From Syncephalis fuscata (taxonomy: Eukaryota; Zoopagomycota; Zoopagomycetes; Zoopagales; Piptocephalidaceae), in NCBI GenBank assembly GCA_025786725.1, contig JAHLTZ010000001.1:186001-250000 (forward strand): 64,000 nt of DNA. The letters are read 5' to 3'. This document shows positions 26,807 through 38,483 of the stretch, in pieces. Position numbers and translations under genes: made by a program. The number at the start of each line of letters is the position of its first letter. The stretch's first letter is position 1. Below the pieces are notes generated by a model. That model saw only the letters and a list, made by a program, of their open reading frames with translations, ran no database searches and was not told where the DNA came from.

Positions 26807-27733
26807 GCAGAAAAGGAGAATAGGCATGACATCATATTTCTTCTGCTGTGCGACATATCATTTTGTTTTCTCTTGTGCGTTTTTTCTGTATTACTTTGGT
26901 AATAATGCATTCTTTTTGGACTCATGTATACATTCTACAACGATTCATCGTTGACAAGAGTGATAGTCATGCTGGGCTAGACCGGTGCTTATTACAACTA
27001 TTGCTATGTTCTTTTTGCTCCTATACTATTCTTTTGTCATATTATATCAATATTTGTATCAAAAGGCGTCTTTTAAAAATCTAAATTATAGAATCTGCTT
27101 TATTTTTATAAAAGTACATTGCAACTACATTGCATTGCTATATCACACAATATTATGTGTAAATGCGTGTTTTAAAATCTATTAATAGTATAGTAACATT
27201 ATTAGTATGCATAATTAGTGTAATCTTAGTTTTATTGTGCACTTAATAGAAACAATATGTAATAATAATACTAATACTAATCATATTTTTATAAAGCATT
27301 TTGTAATGCTCCTTTCTGGATGCTACAATAGTTACATAATGCATTAAATCATGATTAAAGTGATATTAGTTTATACTAACAAAGCTGTAACGCAGAATGA
27401 AAAAACAGAATATAAACACTTAATTACATTTTAAATACTAATAGCAAAGTATTGTTATTAATAAAAGTGCACAATTTATATTAAAGCCAATCTTTGGCAA
27501 TGATCATATCAAAGCGTAACATCTTTAATAAAATGAAAATAATGGGTATATAAAACTGATCGCAGTGTGAATAAATGAGTGAAGAAATAAAGCCACGCCA
27601 AGTCATATGCATTATGCTAGAGATACCGTAATTAGGAATTACATGCAAATGATACGAGTCTGAAGGCATAGCATTCATTTTCAGATTGGAATACGCAGAT
27701 AGACAATAACGCTAACTATGCTATAACTTAAAG
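26807..27733. other. Intergenic region between convergent cyclin and Chs7 genes
   Basis: AT-rich 3' flanking DNA of two convergent genes. It contains only short open frames and scattered AATAAA-like motifs. Confidence 0.5.
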
Positions 27734-29051
27734 CTAGTAGCCACCATGGTTGTAGCCGTGTTGTGGTGGCGGTGGTGGTGGCTGTGCTGGGTACGATTGG
27801 CCATAGCCCTCGGCACTTGGTGCAGCACCATAATGCGGCTGGTCATAGGCGACGTTATGCTCGTTGCCGTAGACGGCTGGCTGGTCGTAGCCGTGATTAT
27901 TGCCGACGCTATGCATTGGATAGCTGTAGCCGCTTTGATGCTTTGTGGGTCCATAGGCAAATTCCTCCTCGTCCACCACGTCTTTTACTTCCCAAACATT
28001 CTGTTTACCGCCAACCGAGAATTCCAGATCCTCTTTGGTGATAGAGTCCCAGTATTTGTAGACAAACATCACTGTTAGTAGGACGGAGCATGCGCCGAAG
28101 AATGTGCCGTCCAGATAGTGCTTGGAGCCATTGCAAATGGTATTGCTAATGCCAATGGTAATGATTTGGCCAATGGCAAAGAACACAATGCCAAATGTGA
28201 TATCACCAAGTGGCCAGCGGTCACGCAATGTCTTGAACACCAAGAAGATTTGTGATACAACATAGACCAAGATGCAAATGCCAGTGAATACATACATCAT
28301 CACCCAAAGCAAAATGGGATTGCTTTGTTTAAAGCCGGCTATGTTATCAAAGGTAGCAAACGCTACAAAGGCCGAGAATAAGCCAATCACAAATGAAGAA
28401 ATACGAACGCCCCAGATAGACAAACGGGTACCATCCTCCATGAACTGGAAACTGATAAAGCCGTTAAGCATTAAGCACCAGAAACAAGCAACAACAACGC
28501 CAAAATCGACGGCTACAAAGTACTGTGGCATATTTAGACAGGTGTAATTAAACAATCAGCGTCAACTTACGCGATAGCCTTCCCATGCAATAGGAATAAT
28601 ATTAGAAACAAGCAGCATCGATAGTATTGTATCCAATAGGAAAAGATAGAAGAACGTGACCATTTCCTTGCGACCTGGTGTGTAGGTAACCATTGAATGG
28701 TTGGTTAATAGAGGTCAACGATTGAATATGACACTGTCAATTGTGCCAAGACTTACCGACAGCCGTATATTTCGAGCTGATATGGAAGATCATAATGCCG
28801 CACATGAAAATGGTGACAACACGAATAAACAAAGTAGCTATTATAGCAAGTGTATTAGTTGTCGGTGTTTATTGCCATTGCGCACAATAAGCAGACTTAC
28901 CCGGTTGGAAGATAAGCACATTGGTCTTCATAACTTCCAAGTTACGTGCGTAGCATGTTGGCTGAAGTCCCACGCCGCTAACTTCGCCTAGCAGTGGACA
29001 TACTGTAAGTGCGTTCTGGGCGCATATCCCATCAAATTGGCCAAACTTCAT
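27734..29051 (-). CDS. CHS7: Chs7-family chitin synthase export chaperone, paralogue 1
   Basis: Exons 29051-28901, 28837-28757, 28674-28571 and 28522-27734 join in frame to give 374 residues. It opens with KFGQFDGICAQNALTVCPLL and a Cys-containing lumenal segment, then about seven hydrophobic helices (LFIRVVTIFMCGIMIFHI, MVTFFYLFLLD, YFVAVDFGVVVACFW and others). The signature DRWPLGDI and the tail motif [12 protein letters not shown] with VGGKQNVWEVKD follow. The cytosolic C-terminus is rich in Tyr/Gly/His with a PPPPPP run and ends HGGY. In yeast Chs7 sits in the ER and is required for ER exit of the class IV synthase Chs3. The first three exon boundaries match paralogue 2 exactly, but the two later introns of paralogue 2 are absent here. 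Confidence 0.95.
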
Positions 29052-30779
29052 GGTACTTAAGAGGTGTGTGTGTGTGTGTGCTTATGTGTCTAGATGCAGA
29101 ACAGCACTATCAATTACCACAGTGATTGGTTAGTTAGTTGACAAAAACTAGAAAGAAATGCAATGCAAAGAATTCACGTTCAAGGAGATGATGAAGAGGA
29201 GTAAAGTAGTTTGTGTAGTGTGTGTTTAGATATTTGTGTTGTCTTGCAACAGCAGTACACTGACAGAGATAAAACAGTGATATGAAGTCTCGAATGCCGA
29301 ACAAAAAACAAACAGAAATAAATGGATTTCTGTTTGCGGTGGTGTGCGTGCGTGTGCGTATGGTGGATTAAAAAGAATACCAAATAGGAAGAGAAAAGTA
29401 AAGGCTGTGCCAGAACGACAAGACCAGATGGTATAGATGCAAAGAAAAGGGTATTGTGCAGAATGAAGCGAGATGATAACTGCAAACTCCTTACCGTAAA
29501 ATAGAAAGCGACCAAGTAACTCCCAAGGTCGAATACAACACAGAAGAAATAAAGATTTCCAAATACGAAGAACTAATGGTAATAATAGAGCGGTGATGAG
29601 AGTAAAGTGGTAATAATAGTCGTATTCTTTAGCTTCTAATTTGTGTGAGCGTGTATTTGTGTGCCACTCTGTGGACTTGTTAGTCGGAGTAGAGCGGATT
29701 TGAAAGTAAAGAAAAAAACTGACTTCCTTGCAGTCGATAGTTCAATATTAGTGGATGTGGGGAAGAAGAAGCGACAAAAACAACTAAGCTCGTCTCGTGC
29801 TGCCTATAGAAAGATGAAAGATAGCCGACGAGTAGGCAAACCGGCGTACATCGATGGTAGACCGATGCAATAAGAAATGCCTACCATCCACTCATGGCAA
29901 TCATAACTGGATAGAACGACATGTTATGCTTTGGCTAAAACCGGTATTTGAATTCTGCGATAAGAACTTTGCTGGCGGCAGTTCAATGAAAATAAATGAA
30001 ACACCCATAAATGTTGTATTGCATTAACAAGCCCATCTTAGTAAAATTAAAAATAACATTAATGTTTAAGATGTAATGATGTGACACCTGTAACCAGAAG
30101 ATAGCATGTGTTGCTGTTGTATATTAATTCTTTTACATTGATTAGCGTTATTTTGATGCTTTTTATAGTAGTCGAATAGTTTTTGTCGTGCTTTTTACAC
30201 TAATCTCATCTTATCCTATTTACTATTAGAACATACAAAATAAATTTACAAATTCTATTATCATCGATTATAATTAAATGTTTAATAAAAATACTTGTTA
30301 ATTTACCTATTGAACTAAGGTATTTTGCTGATGTTAATAAGTGGTAGAAATTGATGATCAGCGGCTGATAAAAGATGTGCACACAGCAGTGTAAAATCCA
30401 CGTAATATCTAAATAGATCATAAGCAAATAGGAGTAAGAGTACTTTAGAACATTTGCACCAAAATTATTTAATAAACTGATTACAAAACTATATTTCCTA
30501 CTATTGATATTAGCTAATCAATAAAATGTATACAGAATTAAACATAATAATCCTTAATGTATGATAGCTATTGCATATTCATTTGCAACTTAGATATTAA
30601 GCAAAATAAATACTGATCTGTTATTTATCTAACAGCTATGTTTATTAATGGATTGCCCAAGCGTTTGGTGTAACTTGTATAGTAATCTACAAGCATTGGA
30701 TTATATTTATACCTAAACTACCATTGCAATATAGCATTAATTTCAAATATTATTTAAAATCAGCGTATTATTTGACATC
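29052..30779. other. Intergenic region, 5' flank of Chs7 paralogue 1
   Basis: It contains a GT run at about 29060-29080 and purine-rich DNA to about 29900, probably the promoter and leader of the Chs7 gene, then AT-rich DNA to 30779. A Lys/Arg-rich open frame at 29661-29873 has no codon or motif support. Confidence 0.45.
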
Positions 30780-31709
30780 TTAAGGTGTGCTAGGCATAGG
30801 GGGTGTGCCAGGTTCAGAAAAAACGCCAAAAGTACCAAGTCTACCAGGAGTCTTAGGATGTTTAGGATGTTTAGGCTTTTGGCCAGGCCTTTTAGGTGTA
30901 CCAGGACGTCAAGGACGGCCGGCGCTGGAAGCTGAACTAAAAGGTGAACCGGATGGACGACCAGGAACACCAGGTTGACCAGGTTTATGAGGTTGACCAG
31001 GCTTATGAGGTTTATGAGGTTTATGAGGTTTATGAGGTTTATGAGGTTTATGAGGTTTACCAGGTACGCTGATGCTGGAAGTTGAAGAGGAAGATGAAGT
31101 GGGTGGACGACCAGGAACACCAGGTTGACCAGGTTTATGAGGTTTATGAGGTTGACCAGGCTTATGAGGTTTATGAGGTTTATGAGGTTTATGAGGTTTA
31201 TGAGATTGACCAGGTTTATGAGGTTTAGGCTTTTGGCCAGGTTTATGAGGCTTATGAGGTTTACCAGGTACGCTGATGCTGGAAGTTAAAGAGGAAGATG
31301 GAGCGGGTGGACGACCAGGAACACCAGGTATAGCAGGAATGCCAGGTATACCAGCTCTTGCACGAATATTAACTCCTCTTTTAATTAGAGGTCCACGACG
31401 ACCAGGTATAGCAGGAATGCCAGGTATAGCAGGAATGCCAGGTATAGCAGAAATGCCAGGTATAGCAGGAATGTCAGGTATAGTAGAAATGCCAGGTATA
31501 GCAGGAATGCCAGGTATAGCAGGAATGCCAGGTATAGCAGAAATGCCAGGTATAGCAGGAATGCCAGGTATACCAGCTCTTGCACGAATATTAACTCCTC
31601 TTTTAATTAGAGGTCCACGACGAACCACAACTGGTTCCGAATCAATTATAGCCATATTGGCTACAAAGATAACACCAATGGTGTAAATAGCAGCAGTAGT
31701 AAGCCTCAT
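30780..31709 (-). CDS. Secreted collagen-like Pro-rich repeat protein, with in-frame TGA
   Basis: The start at 31709 gives a signal peptide (RLTTAAIYTIGVIFVANMA). The mature part is built from repeats. A GIPAIPGIP/GISAIPG tract is flanked on both sides by the same module (RRGPLIKRGVNIRARAGIPG). Then come two copies of a PGVPGRPP-Ser-rich-SISVPGKPHK module followed by KPH/PHK triplets. It is basic and rich in Pro, Gly, His and Lys. The first in-frame stop is TGA at 30909-30911 (266 residues). The same frame continues after it with the same style of repeat (RPGTPKRPGQKPKHPKHPK) to TAA at 30780-30782, 42 residues later. So the annotated end may be a recent nonsense mutation, a base error, or a readthrough site. 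Glycine is not at every third place, so a true collagen helix is unlikely. A cell-wall or extracellular matrix role is inferred. Confidence 0.75.
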
Positions 31710-32895
31710 ATTATTAGTTATTAAATCGAATAGACAAATAGACAAAAAGTGGCAGTTTACAATAAGAAGTAGGCAATGACAATAAATTACTAACTTGATT
31801 TGTATGGGCATTGCACAGTATTTAAATATGCGATAATGGCAGACCGACATGTTGTATATTGTACAACCAATGCTACCTGAACGCAATTTGAATGATGAAA
31901 TAGGACCACACGATGATTTAGTATGCATACGTGGCTATACACCCACAATACCAGTTTATTTACCCAGCTGCATGCACGGGCATAGTTTGGCTTAGAACAG
32001 TGCATATCATTATAAGAAGCTATTTACTTACCTTTCAAATACACGCTTAAAATAACTATTAAAAAGATGATCCATTAGTTATTACTTATTGTTTTTATTA
32101 TATTTAATTTTATTTCATAAAAATAACAACATAACAGCAAAAGCAGTTTACTTCTCTGCTGCTCAGTCAACTCGTAAATGACCGTTTTGTCATTTTGCCA
32201 TACCAACGTGGCAACATGCATACAGATATGCTTCGACAATCTAACATGCATGTACTCGCTATGAAGCTACTTCAATTTGGCCAAACAGCACAATCATACG
32301 GTAAATATTCTCACTACTCCCAGTATTGCATTAACTTGTTTTTTGCGCAACGTTATCGTATTAACTCGTTTTTTACGTCTACAGTATTTGATAAACCAAC
32401 TTTATTGGTGAATTTGAATTTTATTTAAGAGAATTTTTAAAAACCTACCGTTTTTGATTTTGTTTACCAAAAATCCACCAATTTAAAAAAATCTACCACA
32501 ATGTCTACTGAACTATTTAAAGAAGCTATGTTTAACAATATCAAAAAATTGAATATTGCCGTTGACAAGCTTAGACTTGTTGGCAATTGCGATTTTAAGA
32601 GAAAAGAGCAATTCAGTAAAATTACACTTTATTTGTCCTCATAAAGACAATTTCAGCAGCAAATATTAGTAATTGGTTTATTAAAGAAGTGTATTACTAA
32701 ATCCTTGCAGCAAACTACATTATTATTTAAATAAATATTAACTTACAATTGCATCTAGTAAAAGAGTAGCCATAACAAGCTAGACATTTAATTTACTGGT
32801 TACACTAAAATACATAAAAATGAATCCATACTAATTGCGTATCAGCTTTGATATTATCGTTTTTCCGACTATCAACGTCATCACAACTTTTAAGA
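31710..32895. other. Divergent intergenic region (repeat protein / allantoinase)
   Basis: This gap of about 1.2 kb lies between two divergent genes. Apart from the small open frame listed separately it holds AT-rich DNA with no recognisable feature. Confidence 0.45.
32501..32644 (+). CDS. Possible small ORF, 47 residues
   Basis: ATG at 32501 in a CCACAATG context, stop at 32642-32644. The product begins STELFKEAMFNNIKKLN and is Lys-rich and probably helical. I do not recognise it. It could be a real small gene, a first exon, or chance. The favourable start context and amino-acid-like composition are the only support. Confidence 0.25.
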   Translation: MSTELFKEAMFNNIKKLNIAVDKLRLVGNCDFKRKEQFSKITLYLSS

Positions 32896-34607
32896 ATGCA
32901 AGTAATTACAGGACAGCAAGTATTACTTTCTGCCAACGATACACCAGGGCCACATACTATCGAAGTATGTAGTACCACGGGACGTATCATTGCCATACAC
33001 CCTCGACATGCTCTTCGGACCGACTATGCAAACCTTGACGCAAATGCATTTGTAGATGCGGCTGACCTGCTTGTCATGCCTGGCGTTGTTGATGCACACG
33101 TTCACGTGAATGAACCAGGACGCACGGCATGGGAGGGTTTTGAGACGGCAACGTATGCTGCTGCTGCTGGTAAGAATAGAGCTGGATAGTTTATCGGAGA
33201 ATTGGCGATTAATCGCAGTGTGAATCAATAGGCGGAGTGACCACGCTGGTTGACATGCCGTTAAACGCAATTCCACCGACAACAACGCCGCATCATTTCG
33301 CAACAAAGCTCGATGCAGCCAAGGAGCAATGCTGGATCGATGTAGGATTCTATGGTGGACTTGTACCTGATAATGCGGTAATATTACAAATAGCTGACAT
33401 CGTTGACACAGCAAGCTAATAATTTGCATTAGGACTCGCTTAAAGATCTAGTTAATCTAGGTGTGCGCGGTTTCAAATGCTTTATGATTGAAAGTGGCGT
33501 CGATGAATTCCCTATGGTTACTGAGTCAGATATTCGACGAGGACTTGAGCAGCTTCAGGTAAATAATAGAAAAGCAATACATTAGAGTATATAACAGTTT
33601 ATTGATTATAACGACAGGGAACAGACATAGTTATGATGTTCCATGCAGAAATGGAACATGAATCCGAACCGATCAGTGCTAGTGGTGATGAGACACATTA
33701 CAGCACATTCCTGGCAAGTCGACCCACTTCACTGGAGTGTCGAGCCATTGAAACGGTCATTCGTCTGTGTCGTGAATTTAAAACTGTAAAATGCCACATT
33801 GTTCATTTATCGGCAGCTGATGCTTTGCCGATGATTCGTGCAGCCAAGAAAGAAGGCTTGCCATTGACGGTTGAGACATGCTTTCACTATCTAACATTGA
33901 GTGCCGAGCAGATTCCCACAGGTAAATTGGTAAATAATATTATCTATATGACTGTATTAACATGAATAGGCGCAACGCAATTCAAGTGCTGCCCACCTAT
34001 TCGCGATGACACCAATCGTCAGTTGTTATGGGAAGCATTGGCTGATGGCACCATTGATTTTGTTGTATCCGATCATTCACCGTGTGTAGCTGAGTTGAAA
34101 CGACTTGATCAAGGCGATTTTATGAAGGCGTGGGGTGGCATTGCCTCACTTCAATTCGGCCTTCCTTTGCTCTGGACCGAGGCATTAAAGCGTGGCCATA
34201 GGTAGGCAGTTTAGTTGTGCTGAATAAGCCATTGCTAATAACAGTTATGGCTTATAGTGTACAAGATCTAGTACGTTGGCTATCAACCCATACGGCAAAG
34301 CATGCAAGTCTATTCAATCGTAAAGGATCACTTGCAGTTGGTAAAGATGCCGATATTGTTATTTGGGATCCAAAGAGTAAATTTACGGTAAATTATTATT
34401 CAATATATTTTATTATTAATGTTGACTGATTTATGTTGTGTATAGATAACTCAAGATACGATTCGTTTTAAAAATAAGGTGACACCCTATATGAATCAAT
34501 CTCTGAATGGCCGTATTCATCGCACGATAGTTCGAGGAAAAACCGTATATTTAAATAATGATAGTAATGAGGCAGTGGCCAAACGTATTGGTATGTTATT
34601 GGTGTAA
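32896..34607 (+). CDS. DAL1: Allantoinase
   Basis: Seven exons run from the start at 32896 to the TAA at 34605-34607. All metal-site signatures of the cyclic amidohydrolase family are visible: [14 protein letters not shown] (two His), [18 protein letters not shown] (Lys to be carboxylated), MMFHAEME (His), [14 protein letters not shown] (His) and FVVSDHSPC (Asp). [28 protein letters not shown] and the C-terminal [16 protein letters not shown] are allantoinase hallmarks. The enzyme hydrolyses allantoin to allantoate in purine-nitrogen use, in the cytosol. All exon joints keep frame (for example CAT AG|T GTA at the sixth intron). Its stop lies only 22 nt from the stop of the convergent YbaK-domain gene, so the two 3' UTRs must overlap. 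Confidence 0.95.
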
Positions 34608-34629
34608 GGAATCTATTACATAAACTGTG

Positions 34630-35622
34630 TCAAGAAAGATCAGCTACAAAGCAGCCAGTTTTTTCAATAAATTCACCGACTGCCATAGCATTTTTCCAAT
34701 CTACATCACCTGCACCCAAGTAAAATACAGGAGGCTAGTATGCCATCATGAGTGTTTATATAGTTGATACTTCATTCCAAACTTACTGCTAATTGACAAA
34801 TACTCTGACTAATAATGATCGGTAGCAATGTAGTTGTGCCTATCGATAGTTTTGATTAGATTGAACTTTATGTTATGTCATTCACTCACCAATAGGCGAT
34901 ACGCCATTTTTATCAAATCCAGTTAGTTTAAACGACATTTCTGCATCGGCCAATCTGAAATTATAGTATTGGCGACTGATTTCTTTGTTTTTTAATGATC
35001 GCACGTAATTCATTAATTTTTGTGTATTTACGGAGGCTACATACTAAACTTTGCCAATTAGCTAGTCTGAATAGTGCCAATACAGCCATTACTTTTACCT
35101 GAGTAATAACGCAATAGTAACGAGAATTTAAGAAATCTAAGTTTAAAATTAGTATTGCTATATTATACAATCTATATTAATCTTACCACTTGTATCCAAC
35201 ACGGTACAGCGTGTGTTTTCAAACACAACCGTTTTGCATAAGTGACGTATTGATGGCGCTACTAATTGCGCACTATAAATAAACACAATTAACATACAAG
35301 ATGCATTTTAATGGCGTACTTACACTCGTTCTTGAAGTGTCCAGTCATAATAATTGGATGGTACTTTATAGAAACGAGCGTGGAGGCCAAGTCGTTGAAT
35401 TGCCTGCCATACCTACATATTCAATAAGCTACTAGTTACTAGAACATAAATAAGTAATTACAGTTTGCACAGTATCTGGTGCGTCGTTTTGTAGTTGTTC
35501 TGTAGAAGCTAGCTCTTTAAAATGCACCATATACACGTCTTGTATACATTGTGTAGCATAGAGTTCTGCCACTATCTCGGTTAACCGCTGGACACGGCGA
35601 CTAATATCAGTAGTATTACTCA
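34630..35622 (-). CDS. YbaK/aminoacyl-tRNA-deacylase-domain protein
   Basis: Start at 35622, stop TGA at 34632-34630. About eight exons all join in frame, including joints TQ|YVASVNTQKLMNYV and GVSPIG|TTTLLPIII. The features fit the eukaryotic YbaK-domain family. There is a helical N-terminus, then VPSNYYDWTLQERV, PSIRHLCKTVVFENT, a strand SRYYCVITQ, FRLADAEMSFKLTGF, KNGVSPIG and the final VFYLGAGDVDWKNAMAVGEF. Bacterial relatives (YbaK/ProX) remove wrongly attached amino acids from tRNA. The substrate of the fungal/plant proteins is not established. Length (about 250 residues) is typical. Confidence 0.82.
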
Positions 35623-35831
35623 TTATTATAGAAAAAGAAATACGTAAAAAGTGTTTAAAATTTTATTAGCTATTATTAGTGTCGATGTAAATATTTAATA
35701 GGTGGATTACAAAATCTGATATTTACGGTGGCTCAATGATTGTGGTGTAGTTACACTAATTAAAATAAAGAAAAAGAAAAAAAACTTTTATTCGCTGTTC
35801 TTTCACACTTGCCTGCTTTACACTAAATAAC

Positions 35832-38277
35832 ATGGGGAAATTCAAGAAAGAATCAAGCCGAGTGTCGCGCGACACGTCCGATCGCCCGGGCAATACCCGG
35901 CTAAAGGGCGAGAACTTTTATCATGACAAGAAGAAGGTGCAGTATTTGAATATGCTACGCGGTGGCCGTGCCGTACGTGATCGTGATGGCAATATTGTCA
36001 AAGCGGCCGCCTTCCAAAGCACCGAGGCACCTGTAGCACGCGTGGCACCCAACCGTAAATGGTTTGGTAAGTAAAATGTTTCATATACTAAAGTGCATGG
36101 TATATTAATATTGAATACTGTTAGGTAATACTCGAGTTATCGGCCAAAAAGAATTGCAATCATTTCGGGAAAAGCTTGGTGATGCTGTTAATGATCCATA
36201 CCAAGTATTACTGCGCCGTAACAAATTGCCAATGGGCTTGCTTCAAGATGCTAAATCGGTAATAATATAACATTGAATAGTATCTAATAGCTATGTATTA
36301 AACACGTATCTATTATTACGCTATTGTACCATTTAACTATTTAGGAGGCTCGTGTTCATGTTTTAGAGACGGAAAGTTTCTCACATACATTTGGACCAAA
36401 GTCACAGCGTAAACGTCCTAAAGTACTTGCCGCTTCGATGGACGAGCTTTTAACGTCAGCTGATGATTTAATTGGTAGGTTAAGGACATAACAAATAGCG
36501 TAATTATTGATTAACATATTAATTACTACCACATAGAAACCTATGATCAGACTAAAGATAACGACCTTGTTGCTAATAACATCTTTGATCATTTGGATTT
36601 GGCACGTGAATCGGTATTTCTTAAGGGACAGTCTAAGCGTATTTGGGGCGAACTCTACAAGGTTATTGATTCATCGGATGTTGTTGTGCATGTACTCGAT
36701 GCGCGTGACCCACTTGGTACACGTTGTCGCAATGTGGAGACTTATTTAAGCAAAGAAGCTCAGCATAAACATCTTATATTTGTATTAAACAAATGTGATT
36801 TAGTGCCAACCTGGGTAACCGTAAGTTGGATAACTTTCATAATAGTCATTATCTTACATACAGTTATTCTATTAAATAGGCACGATGGGTTAAAGTACTG
36901 TCAAGGGACTATCCTACACTGGCCTTCCATGCTTCAATCAACAATTCATTTGGCAAAGGTGCACTGATCCAGCTACTACGACAATTTGGTAAACTTCATG
37001 CCGATAAGAAGCAAATCAGTGTTGGCTTTATTGGTTATCCAAATACTGGTAAAAGCTCAATTATCAATACATTGCGTAAAAAACGTGTATGCTCTGTGGC
37101 ACCTATTCCAGGCGAGACAAAAGTATGGCAATACATTACGCTAATGCGTCGTCTCTATCTTATTGACTGTCCGGGCGTTGTCTATCCTGACCCAAAGGAT
37201 ACTGAAGCAGATATTGTTTTGAAGGGCGTTGTAAGTGTTTGAGCTTTATAACGATATATCTATTGATTATTGTTGAATAGGTACGTGTGGAGAACGTAAA
37301 AAATCCAGAAGATTATGTCGCACCTATGCTTGAACGTGTTCGACCCGAGTATATACGTCGTACCTACGATATACGTTCATGGACGGATCACGAAGATTTT
37401 CTATCTAAATTGGCCAAGAAAAGTGGCAAATTATTAAAGGTAGCTAACTAGATGGATAGATAGTATATGCAACTAAATGTTTATTTGTATAATAGGGAGG
37501 TGATCCAGATCTTAGTACAGTAGCCAAAATGGTATTAAACGACTGGCTACGTGGCAAAATTCCATTCTACACTGCTCCACCAGAAGATGAAAAGCCAGCA
37601 AGTACTGAAGTAGAGCAGCAAGAGCAATCAACATTAGAAACAGCTGATATGGAAATTACAGTTGAAAAGGTAATCATTTAATATGGTTTATAGATTATAT
37701 ACTAATAAGTGGATATGTATAGGGCAAGATTGGTGTGGAGCAACTGTTCCGTAAAATCCAAGTAACATCTACTTTCTTGCCAGAAGATATGAAGCGAGAG
37801 GATGTTGAGAAGGAAGAAGAAGCCAAAGAGAAGATGGCCAAGGAAATGAAGCAAGCTCGTGAACAAAACAAGACTGCAGCCAAGATAGCAGCTGTAGAGA
37901 AAGAGGCTGATAACGACGACGACGACGATGATATTCCTGATTGGGATGAAGTATTTGGCAGTGTAGTAGGCGAAGAAGTGGCAACACTCGGTGGAGTACC
38001 TGAACCATCTAACGATAGTTCAGAAGAGGAGGAGGAAGAAGATAACGATGAAGCAATGGAAGAAGACGACGACGAAGAAGACGGTAAACGACGCAAGACG
38101 GTAAAAGCACCGCGTATGACCACGAATAAGCAAAAGGTTGGCAAAAACTATTATGATACAGCCAATGTAAAGAACCGTAATCGTGATAAGAAGCGACCAG
38201 AAGATCCAAATAAATTGGCCAAGCGTCTAAAAGCGACCAGTGTTAGTGCTGAAGGCAAACAAAAGCGTCGTCGTTAG
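35832..38277 (+). CDS. NOG2: Nog2 (GNL2), nucleolar circularly permuted GTPase
   Basis: About eight exons. The N-terminal NGP1NT domain starts [20 protein letters not shown] and includes [15 protein letters not shown]. The GTPase motifs come in permuted order: LNKCDLVP (G4) and [10 protein letters not shown] (G5), then [14 protein letters not shown] (G1), GETKVWQYI (G2) and [10 protein letters not shown] (G3). This is the hallmark of the YlqF/YawG family. The C-terminus has an acidic stretch (DDDDDD and EEEEEE runs) and ends in a basic KQKRRR. Nog2 is a nucleolar/nuclear GTPase acting on pre-60S particles before export. No frame problem was seen. Confidence 0.96.
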
Positions 38278-38483
38278 AATTATTCGTTCATTTAATTATA
38301 ATTAAATCATTAAAGATTTTTATTTTTATCACTTTTATTTTATTTTTTAGCCAATTACGTTAATTGGCGTTTAAACAAACTGCTATCAGTGATTTGAACG
38401 TAGCATTATTGAGTTGCTTGTTTAAGAGCTTCTATTACTTAACGGCTATTTTCTGTTTTTTATTGATCTATACATTGGTCAAA

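Noticed and set aside
29661-29873. 70-codon basic open frame
   Set aside because: It lies in purine-rich flanking DNA; no motif and no sign of neighbouring exons.
30909-30911. Reassignment of TGA to an amino acid
   Set aside because: TGA appears to be the normal terminator of the YbaK-domain gene (34632-34630) and no conserved gene here needs TGA as sense.
31385-31585. 18-nt direct repeats that could suggest a CRISPR-like or satellite array
   Set aside because: Units are contiguous without unique spacers and encode a periodic hexapeptide inside a gene of a eukaryote.
31276-31686. Long plus-strand open frame rich in Gly/Met/Pro opposite the repeat protein
   Set aside because: It is the antisense of an 18-nt repeat array, so it stays open by periodicity; the minus strand has a signal peptide and consistent modules.
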